Positions 47,601 to 55,600 of a stretch of 64,000 nucleotides of DNA are shown piece by piece. The notes beneath the pieces are model-generated. The model had not been told where the DNA came from and ran no database searches. It worked only from the letters and a program-made list of their open reading frames with translations. Made by a program: the position numbers and the translations under genes. Source of the DNA: Sphaerolaimus hirsutus (taxonomy: Eukaryota; Nematoda; Chromadorea; Monhysterida; Sphaerolaimidae). Location of the stretch: NCBI GenBank assembly GCA_964036195.1, contig OZ038458.1, forward strand, positions 19,667,832 through 19,731,831, given 5' to 3'. The first letter of the stretch is position 1; each line of letters begins with the position of its first letter.

Positions 47601-50600
47601 CCTACATTTCAGTTGGAATCTCGAACCCCACCTGTGACGATGACCCCCTACTTTTCACCGATCAAAGTGACCCAAATTTGGGTGTCAACGGTTCCGGTGT
47701 TTCATCCGCAGTCGAGTGCGGCCTGTCAACTCCAAATCACTCTGACGGTGAACCGTCTGAATTTTCAGTTCCCAATTTGAGACTGGAAGAAGTTTTGAGC
47801 GAGGCTCAAAAAGAGGCCCGAAAAAGCGATCGCAGACAGCAGCAGAACAAGCATGTTTATCCGGAATATGAGAATGATTTTTATGCGGCGTTTTTGGCGG
47901 CGGTGGCTCAGCGTAAGCCGTCAGTTTTTTCTATTTTTGTTGTTAGCCGGTTGTTACGGCACGGTAAATTCCGAATTTTGCGGTACGGTACGGTATATTC
48001 TGCAGGCCAGCTTTTTGCTCTTTCATGCATATTTTTATGAAATCAAAACACCGTGCTGAAAAAAGTATGAAAAATTCAGGTCATAATTATAGCACGGTAA
48101 GGCGTTATGTCAAATCATTTCGTAGCATAATCATAGTTGCGACAAGTTGTCTCTATCTTGCATTTCGCAATCTCTCATTCTTCTATCATATTTTAAGATT
48201 GCATTTTTGCCTTGATTTTTCAACAAAAAATACCTCGCCGCTCTGAATAGTTTGCTTTGGCCTTGCTTTAACTATCAAAGGTTTTCGTTTTCATTGTACC
48301 CATTAAAAATATTTCATTGCAGCCTCTGGAAACGATCGGATCCCGACTTTACAAACGCCAAGCTGAGAAATGAACTGTTTTACGAAATCGCTCAAATGGA
48401 CTATTTCACTCCGCCTTTTTATGGCGACTGGAATGTGAAATTGTTCAGAAGCGGGAGCCGTTTTGAAGCTGCCAATAGAGATTTGGTTGTGCGCGTCACT
48501 ATGCTGAAAAATTGCTGGGGGTCTATGAAACAGAGATATGATGTGTGTTGGGTTATTTCTTACAGCATTTAGTTTCCAATAGGATGGGGTTTAGGTTCAA
48601 TCGATAACCTGTCTCTTCAAAATTGTTTCTAGCCATTTTGCAGCTCATTTAGAGAAAATCTGCTCCAAATCTCCACTCAAATTTACTATTTTCATATTTA
48701 CTATTTTCATATTTTCTCATTTTCATATTTATTATTTTGGGCGTTCTTCTAAATATACATACCGTATTTCCTCGAAATACCCCCCTTAAAATCGCCACCA
48801 TGCATTTAAAACCCCCCTCGCAACACCCCCTCCCTCCCCCGTCTGGAATGATGTACATACATCATGTATGCAATGTACATTATGTATTCATTGCTGAAAA
48901 AAGACTACCTTTCAGAATGCTATCCTGTGCATGCACCAAGAAAAAAAGTTCGCTGGAATGAGCCCAAAGGAGTTGCCATTGCTTTTTTTCGGCGAAATGG
49001 TCAAGAGAAAATACAAACACATCGAGCACATGGGGTTTTATGCGCTGGAGGGTTGTGCGTTTTGTTACCACTTTTTGTCCTACTCAAACATGTCATTTAA
49101 AATCGTTTAAAACGTGAAAAAAATTTCAGACCGCATTTTCGTATGGAAAGACAGCTTTCAGACAAATAAACCAAGGAATACTAAACCAGTAAACTATGAA
49201 CCACGGCCTAGTTGCAGTAAGGTGAGGAAGTTTTCCGTTTTCACAGTACTATATAGCAGTGATTAATTTTACGAATTGTATGAAAAAAAATTTTACGGTA
49301 TTTTCTATGCCCCATTGCATGTTTCCCATTAAAACCAGACCCTTTATATTTGAACAAACTGAGTTCGATCTCGCAAAAGTAATAAAGAAAAGTGCAAAGA
49401 AAGAAAAGTGAAAAGTTGCAAAGTCGCAACTTCACAACAACCTACTTTACTCCCATTCCCAGGCGCAACACACTTTCAAGCCTGGCGACGCCTACTGCGA
49501 AAAAACGGTCGCGCAGCAAATGAATCGCGAGTGCAGAAATCACTTGATGCGCAATGTGTGCGATAATTGGCGAGTGAACCCGCTGCAGGCTGCCGGGCAA
49601 ATCGATCCACTGTTAGAAGAAGCCCAGTTGACGTGTGAAAAAGGCGGAGCTTATGGAAGTGGGTTTGGTTTTTGGTCTGATTCGGAATTGAGGGTAGGGT
49701 TCGAACGTGATTCCGATAATTTTAGGGATTCAGCGATTCCGTGGCCCAATCACGATCCGTAAAGTTGAAAATCTTAATCCCGATCCCGAAAAGTCGATCC
49801 CGTTTGGGGCCATTTGGCCAATTGTAATTTGTCGGGCCATTTTGTTGTGTCTGTTTGTTGTGTGTCAACTATTTATTCTGGATATCAAAAATATCATATT
49901 TCAAGAATTGTTTAGCTGTCACAGTAAAACCAAGTGAATTTCAATCGAGTTAGCTAGCAACCCAAAATCACACACTACTTTACCACCGCAGCGAGCAAAG
50001 GGACGGACGTTTGCATACTCCAACAGCATCTCAAGCACCAGCAGCATCTATTCAGTGCCTTCAACCACCTAGTCGTAACTCTCACTGGCATGCTGCCAAA
50101 AAATTCGAGTGCACCAGGTAATGGTGTCATATGTGCCACGTGCAGCAAATTGCCGGACATGGTAACAGATGCGTTGGCAGTATGCCAGGAACGAATGTGG
50201 AATATGAATCGAAAGTGGCTGAAGCGCGTGGCCAGAGGTGTTGAGGATGTGTGCGACGATTTTGTGGTGAGTGCTTGGGGTGACATTTATGGACATTCAT
50301 TTAGGAACCTCTGAGTGGCGACATTTAAGTTAGATGGGGTAGCTGGGGAAAAATTTATCCAACTTGAAAAAATTGGTGTAAAGCCAGTTGGTAAAAAACA
50401 CTTTACTCTTCCTGGTGCCGGTCCCGCACCCTGTAAAATGTTCAGAGATGTAAACCTTTGTAAATTTGTCATAAAATATCAAATTCCCAGTACTTTTCAC
50501 TTCTCCGATGTTCTGACATTTGATCCCATTCAGAAACTGATAACATTCTACGAGGAGAAGTAATTACGATTTTTACAATGTAAATATTGTCCCTTCACAG

Positions 50601-50684
50601 GCTACCGGCGTTGCACCAGCGCAGTCAGCCGATCAGCATGAAGCTTCAACATCAAATGTGTATGCAGAAAGTGTGAACGAATAA
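32626..50684 (+). CDS. PWWP-like protein with five tandem MADF-like modules
   Basis: Exons: 32626-32701, 32804-32856, 33173-~33320, 33919-34037, 37257-37419, 37476-37567, 39631-39804, 39990-40135, 41008-41224, 41533-41671, 42181-42433, 42735-42954, 43464-43596, 43881-44109, 44582-44795, 45174-45312, 45627-45861, 46812-~47030, 47404-47539, 47613-47919, 48323-48542, 48916-49054, 49130-49221, 49463-49658, 49992-50266, 50601-50684; about 1,470 codons. Phases agree throughout except at two junctions: the donor near 33320 and the donor near 47030, where no in-frame GT fits. The N-terminal part has GELVWAKPHGRPFLPAIL then FDWIPLNNILPY, the PWWP pattern (chromatin reader). Then come five copies of a three-exon module whose middle exon (LWKSSHPDY ... 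FTPPFYGDP ... W..M..RY) resembles the DNA-binding MADF domain. The unique C-terminus is Cys-rich (VICATCSKLP). A nuclear chromatin or transcription role is inference; I know no named family with this architecture. Confidence 0.75.
33570..33660. repeat. Dispersed repeat shared with 28211-28302
   Basis: GTGAAAGTGCG ... GATCCGCCGAGTATAC matches the intergenic copy closely. It lies in the intron between the two PWWP exons. Confidence 0.7.
34339..35111. mobile_element. hAT-like MITE with CCGTA-repeat arms
   Basis: It starts TAGGGTGGCAGAATTTACCG and ends CCGTACCGTCTGCCATCCTA. The perfect 8-bp duplication CTATTAAC is at 34331-34338 and 35112-35119. Arms are TTTACCGTACCGTACCG series; the core (about 34700-34800, ending AAAAAGCCTATATA) resembles sequence near 62390-62480. 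Confidence 0.85.
35378..35606. repeat. Fold-back element in PWWP-gene intron
   Basis: Left CCAGCCCTATTGTGCCTGCG and right GTGCGCAGGGCCACTAA arms pair, as do GAGTTTTCTACAA and TTGTGGAAAACTC inside. Confidence 0.5.
35940..36245. mobile_element. GCGCC-palindrome MITE
   Basis: It starts GTGATGGACAAG and ends GCGCTTTTTCCATCAC with TA on both sides. Lies in an intron of the PWWP gene. Confidence 0.8.
37861..39496. mobile_element. Long inverted-repeat element, left arm interrupted
   Basis: The left arm starts TGTACATGGTCGGGCTGAAA and the right arm ends with its complement. Arms of several hundred bases are nearly identical. The left arm is split by the hAT-like element at 37922-38622; the right arm preserves the uninterrupted sequence. 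Located in an intron of the PWWP gene. Confidence 0.85.
37922..38622. mobile_element. hAT-like MITE nested in the long inverted repeat
   Basis: It starts TAGGGTTGG and ends CGGCCAACCCTA. The perfect 8-bp duplication GGTAAGCT is at 37914-37921 and 38623-38630. The other arm of the host element has a single GGTAAGCT, an internal empty site. Poly-A/poly-T arms; interior shared with 744-1150. Confidence 0.9.
39805..39989 (+). mobile_element. Introner in PWWP gene, CTG type
   Basis: A 185-bp element from GTGCCAGTCCCAGACCCTG to GGGACTGCCCCCTG, with CTG duplicated at 39802-39804 and 39987-39989. Removal joins GKKLL to DTFKPDG in frame. The 3' end is TG; the AGs I checked just upstream shift the frame. 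Confidence 0.85.
39990..41671 (+). repeat. MADF-like module 1
   Basis: Exon A 39990-40135 (ends EFCEKFLAAVAE), B 41008-41224 (IWKSSHPDY ... FTPPFYGDPS ... WRNFKRRY), C 41533-41671 (ELARSIMKSDQFESL ... HMEHMAFFTCEA). Confidence 0.75.
40376..40815. repeat. Poly-C/G fold-back with GCGCC core
   Basis: The left arm CGTATCCAGGATTTTGG, then long G and C runs, a GCGCC-rich centre (about 40470-40550) and the right arm CCCCCCTGGATACGTCC. It lies in the intron between module-1 exons A and B. Confidence 0.55.
42181..43596 (+). repeat. MADF-like module 2
   Basis: Exon A with a basic linker 42181-42433 (SKKSKLRRR, then DEFCERLLSAVAERE), B 42735-42954 (VWKSSHPDYND ... FTPPFYGDPN), C 43464-43596 (EMKDAILSEGLFSGL ... 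GMAFYAYEA). Confidence 0.75.
43640..43802. mobile_element. Degraded hAT-like GGAAAACGG element
   Basis: The right end GGAAAGTTGACACCCTA matches 17189-17205; the left terminus is worn to CTGTCAATAAAAATTTT. No target duplication is readable. Confidence 0.55.
43881..45312 (+). repeat. MADF-like module 3
   Basis: Exon A 43881-44109 (linker, then DEFCEKFLAAVAERKG), B 44582-44795 (LWKSSHPDYS ... WRNFKRRY), C 45174-45312 (EISRTLLLSNQFNSL ... HMEHMAFFACEA). Closest to module 1 in exons B and C. Poly-C MITE pieces occupy its A-B intron (about 44138-44520). Confidence 0.75.
45975..46565. mobile_element. hAT-like MITE with CCCGAT-repeat arms
   Basis: It starts TAGGGTTCAAACGGGATCCC and ends ATCCCGTTTGAACCCTA. 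The perfect 8-bp duplication GGGGCGGG is at 45967-45974 and 46566-46573. Both arms are (GATCCC)n-type repeats. Decayed relatives lie near 34153-34200, 49695-49810 and 56128-56390. Confidence 0.85.
47095..47325. repeat. Fold-back with internal 47-bp duplication
   Basis: ACATGTGTCAGGGC and ACATGTTTAACGGACAG at the left find partial complements at the right (CTGTCCTGACC, ACATGTCG). TTATTTTTATTCACTTAG with the following AAATAAATGTC is present twice in tandem. Confidence 0.5.
47613..49054 (+). repeat. MADF-like module 5, divergent
   Basis: Exon A 47613-47919 (long acidic linker, then FYAAFLAAVAQRK), B 48323-48542 (LWKRSDPDFT ... FTPPFYGDWN), C 48916-49054 (SPKELPLLFFGEMVKRKYKH). The most divergent copy; a poly-C MITE fragment (about 48760-48850) precedes exon C. 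Confidence 0.7.
50421..50446 (+). mobile_element. Truncated introner left end
   Basis: CTG then GTGCCGGTCCCGCACCCTG, exactly like an introner left end, but no right arm follows. It lies inside the penultimate intron of the PWWP gene. Confidence 0.55.
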
Positions 50685-50983
50685 GTCATGTGTGCAGATA
50701 AAATTCTATTGGAAAGTGTGGGTTTTTTGGTGAAATGTGGAAGTACCTGGAGGCTTTTAAAGTTTCCCAAATATTTATTTTATATTCCTCCGTTACACAC
50801 GGGTGGTTGATTCCGGTCCGCCCATTTTTTGAGAGAACTTTTGAGAATACTGTTTCTGTTGGCTATTTAAGATGGGTTGTCTGGTATCGACCATCGATTC
50901 ATTTTCAGTATTGTTTCACGCTTTGTTTTGGCAAATTATTCTCGTTATAGATCACACTTTAAATGCGTGTGTATTTAAGGGTC

Positions 50984-51394
50984 GTTTACACGGTTTCGTG
51001 TGCCGACAAAAAAGTTAAGCGAGAAAGTTCCATAATTCCGGAATAAAGTTCCGTATCTGCGGAAAAAGTCAGTGAAGTATACTCACTAGTTAAGTTTACA
51101 CACATGCCAATTTGCATATAATTTGAGCCTGTCGTTCAAGACTTATTTCAGTCTTAAGATGAATTTCAGTTGTCGGTTCGGTTTCAAAACGGAAACCGAA
51201 CCGACAACTAAAATTCATTTTCAAATGCCTATAATTCTTGAACGACATGCTCAAATTATCTACAAATTGGCATATGTGTACACATAATCAGTGAGCACAA
51301 TTCACCGTTTTTTTCTTGCATATATGAAACTTAATTCAAGAATTATGGAACTTTTCCACCAAACTTTTTTGTCGGCACACGAAAGCGTGTAAAC
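50984..51394. repeat. Fold-back element
   Basis: The ends GTTTACACGGTTTCGTGTGC and its near-perfect complement pair over about 40 bases. The centre is a hairpin on GTTTCAAAACGGAAAC. Confidence 0.75.
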
Positions 51395-51788
51395 GCTGCT
51401 TTATATATTTATTTGTGTGTGTGTATGGAACATCGTTTCATCACAACAGTGATACTTCAGAACTTCTAAATATGTTTTGTGTTCATGTTTGGTTGTCTTT
51501 TTTCCCAGTTCTTCGAAAACAGTTAATTTTTAGCAAATCGGTTGATATTGTTAGGCCTGTCATATGATTCGCTGCAAATGCAAAATCATAGAAAATCAAA
51601 TCTCCCAGTCCCAGCCGGATCACACAAATATCATTTAACTGTAAGTTTATTGACAACGTCAACCGAGGACCAAGTTTTGCAATAAAAATATTCCTGAGAA
51701 TTCGAAAATTTTCAGACATGCATGCGAGCTTGCAGAGCCAGCTAGAGCACCCCTTTATTTAGATTTTGCCATTTGCAAATGTGTCTTT

Positions 51789-52024
51789 GGGGCCGCGCAC
51801 ACTGAAACCGAATATTTCGGCATACGCACGTTTTTGACAAATGCCGAATTAAATGCTGAATAGAAAAAAACTTGCCGAACCAAAATCGTCCAGACGTTTT
51901 CAAAATTCAATATGAAATGCCTAAAATGCTGAACTAAAACCGTCTGAACGGCAATTTTTCAATTCAGATTCGGCAGATGAAAAGTGCGTATGCCGAAATA
52001 TTCGGTTTCAGTGTGCGCGGCCCC
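51789..52024. repeat. Fold-back element with ~41-bp perfect ends
   Basis: It starts GGGGCCGCGCACACTGAAAC and ends with the exact complement. Interior arms with TGCCGAA / TTCGGCA motifs also pair. Confidence 0.85.
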
Positions 52025-52140
52025 ATTTACATAGCTCTATTTGTTGTTTGCGCGATGCACAATAAACTAAGTCATTCCTTGTCATAAAATGTGTAGAAAA
52101 TTTGAATCATCTAATTTGTTGTGTGGCCGCTACATACATA

Positions 52141-52543
52141 CCGTATTTCCTCGAAATAACCCCCCGGGGGGTGATTGTTTCATAGTGCTCCCGAGAGGGG
52201 GGGGGTATTTCGAGGGGGCGGTTATAATTTCGCAAGAACTTTTTTGAAATCCTAGTACAAAATCGTTGTTTGTGATGTGCGCTGGGGTAGAAAAATGCAT
52301 CAATAACTGACATGTAAAGACTCCTGTATACTTATATTAGTACGTAGATCGTATAAACACTGTTCTAACGTGATTCCGACATTGTTTTAAGGTGTGTTCT
52401 GCACTAAGCAGAACACAACCTGCAGTATTTGTCATGTACGTTCTCTTTACACTCAATTTGGGGGGGGGGGTATTTCGAGGGGGGGGGGGGTGATTGTTTC
52501 ATAGTGGTCTCGAGAGGGGGGGGGGTATTTCGAGGAAATACGG
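52141..52543. mobile_element. TA-flanked MITE with poly-G/C arms
   Basis: It starts CCGTATTTCCTCGAAATAAC and ends TTTCGAGGAAATACGG, with TA flanks. It resembles 28762-29210 in reverse and ends about 100 bases before the BOP1 start codon. Confidence 0.8.
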
Positions 52544-52643
52544 TAATTATGAATAACGTTATTTTGCAGCATGGTTCTTACAAACATGATTCATAAATTT
52601 ATGTAAAAAATACGCTCCTCATGTAGAACCCTGATCACTAAAA

Positions 52644-55600
52644 ATGCAACGGAAAACAAAACGGTCCCTGAGCAGTCAGCGGAAAGATAAAATCGAAAAA
52701 CCCGAATCTCTAAAAGAGCAACCCGATTTGAAGAGTGAACAATCGAGTAGTTCGGAAACAGAAGTGACTGTTTCCGATGAGAGTTGGGACAGTGACATCG
52801 ACCACGTTGGGGACAGTGACGATTTATCTGGTGAGTTGGTTTGTGCTTGTGAATAATTGCTGTATCTATTAATAGGTCATCAAAAGGTTTCTATTTGAGA
52901 TTTTGTCAACTCTGGCGGTGGGGGCGGTTGACTTTTGCACATTGTTTGCCCCGGGCGCTAATTCCGTCAGTGATTTTCGTGTGAAAGGACACTAGGGAAA
53001 ATGTCGGTGACAGCACTACTGAGTACGGGTGGCCTATGTGGTTTTTCAAACTGTTAAAAAACGTTGTTTTTTTTAAACGCGAGCATTGAAACCGTTTTTT
53101 AAACCACTGCTGATGTTGTACGCATTGACTAGGTATTCATTTGGAGAAAAAAATTGCGTGCTAGCATCCATGCATGCACTACCATGCAAATATGCAGTCA
53201 AGCCGGGTGCCAGTCAAGCTGAAACTTCATCAATGGGCAGTAAATCATCGCAAAAACAGCCACAAAATCGATTGAAATCTGCTGATGCCGGGCTCTCCGA
53301 ATCTGAGCTGAGTGATGTTGCCGATGAGGACGGAGTCAGACCGCCACCGAAATTTGACCCATTGGATTCCAGTGACGAGGAGGTTAAGATACCTTGAGAT
53401 TTTGTGCTTCCCTGAGGCCGGATTTAATTCGAAATTTAGAACGTTATAATTTAATTGAGGCGTCCAATTCTAAAAGTCGACAAGTCCAAATATGAAAATT
53501 TCGAGTTAGGCCCGGAAACGTCATCTGGGGCTACTTCCGCACATTTTTCATCATTTTCCATAAATTTTTTGACCTCACATGCCCATATGGCATAGTGCCA
53601 AATTCGACATTTTTGGGGAAAAATGCAAAAAATTTGGGCAAGAAGTCGACAAGTCCACTTAGTTTTGGGCTAAAAGTCGACAAGTCCATCCTGCGCATCC
53701 TTTTTTATGGGGAAAAAACGCAAGAAATGTGATAAGTCCACTATGGGCACCGATTTCTAAAAGTCGAGAAGCGCATAAATTTCCCATAAGGGAGGAGCAA
53801 CGCGGGCGGGAACAAAAATGTCCTCGCGTGCAAGAGGGCGACAAGTCCATTTCCCTCCCAAAAACAGTTTTGCTCTGACCGAATGGAATTTTATGGACAC
53901 CCCATTTTTCACATATACGTTGAGATTTGGGGCTGAAAATTTGACACTTTATGGTCAACATATGGAACTTAATGAAAAGCATAAGAGAGCCAAATTGGAC
54001 ACGCACCACGGGCCTGGAATTGGGTTTGAAACTTAAAATGCGATTTACTCAAAATCACATTTTGTGGACTTGTCGACTTTTAGAATTAGACGCCTCAATT
54101 TTGGGCTGGCTGTTGGGGGGGGGGGGGGGGTTCGTTCAGGACCGCTGGAATTTTTGAGAAAATTAAACACTCACTGGAAGAAACTCAGAGAATATTGATG
54201 TTTGGTATTGGATAGTGTTGATTCAATTGAAATCCAATTTAAATGTTTTGTGTCATTTTTTGATCAATTCAACCAGCACGTTTCCCAGGACATTCGGAAC
54301 ACGATCGGAAACATCCCTTACAACACTTGGTACAACGACTACGAACACATTGGCTATGATTGGACCGGCGCTCGGGTGAAGAAACGTGGGCAGCAAAGGG
54401 GCGAAATCGATGAATTTCTGGCTAAAATGGATGACCCCGATTATTGGTTGGCTTTTCGTTGTGTTTTGTATAAGTTTCTGTGTCAATAAAACCTATTCTT
54501 CAGCTCGAACAACTTGTCTCTGTTTCGATGTGCATATTAGATATTTTATAATTTTTCTATATCATTATTTGATACTACAAACAAAAAATATTTTTGTTTG
54601 TAGTACTTCAATTTTTCCGAGTCGAATATCGATATCAAAAAGTTATTGGTGCCAAATATTTGACGTCAAATATAAATACAAATTAATATAATATAATATA
54701 AATACTATCCATTCCTTCCATTACAAATATTTATTAACACAAAACACTCGAATGCAGGCGCCGTGTCAAAGACCGTCAACTAGGGGGCGAACTGAAGTTG
54801 ACCGATGAACAGATCAATGTAGCTTCAAATGTTCGGAAAGGCAAACACCCCGTGGTCGGGTACAATCCGTATGAAGTTGGTCACTTAATCCATAACGCTT
54901 GTCTCACCCAAGTTCGACAATTTGATGCTAAAAATCTTTTTTCGCAGCCGTGGGTTGATTTGTACTCGCACGAGGTGCTACAGATGCCAGCTGTCGATCG
55001 ACAAGATCACAAAAAATCATTCATTCCATCGTTGCCAGATAAAAAGAAGGTTTGCTCGGTTCATATCTGTTTCAAGTGGGGATTGTCCCCGTTTGTTGAC
55101 CGAGTTTTTGGGAAAGATGGTATAAAAAATTGGTATAGAATACCGTTTAAGATATTTCTTTTCAAATCCTGTCTTGGTATTTAAAATCATTTTTTAATTA
55201 TGGCTCCAAGGACATTTTATGACGATCAGTGAATACCCTCAATGATCAGTGGATCAGTGATGATAAATTTTATTGATTTTAATTTAGTCACCTTAACGTG
55301 CTACCAAATTTACCATTATTATTTACTGGACCACCAAAAAAAAACACGACGAAACAAAAAAAAATCTTGAATGAATGTGCACTTGGCAGGTGTCCAAGTT
55401 AGTCTACGCCATCCGCATGGGTTGGCTGAAACCGAAACCCAGTCGAGCGGTCGTGCAGAGAACTGACGATGATGAAATGGATTTGAACAAGGACGTGCCT
55501 AAATTTTACGATCTCTGGTCTGATGGACCCAAGGTTTGTTTGAGACCGTGCGCCTGCTCGGTGTTTACACGGTACTCATCAGATTTAGGATTACCATGAA

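Larger units (their letters stand above)
50685..52643. other. Intergenic between PWWP gene and BOP1
   Basis: No gene seen. It contains two fold-back elements (50984-51394, 51789-52024) and a poly-C MITE (52141-52543). The BOP1 promoter should lie between 52544 and 52643. Confidence 0.5.
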
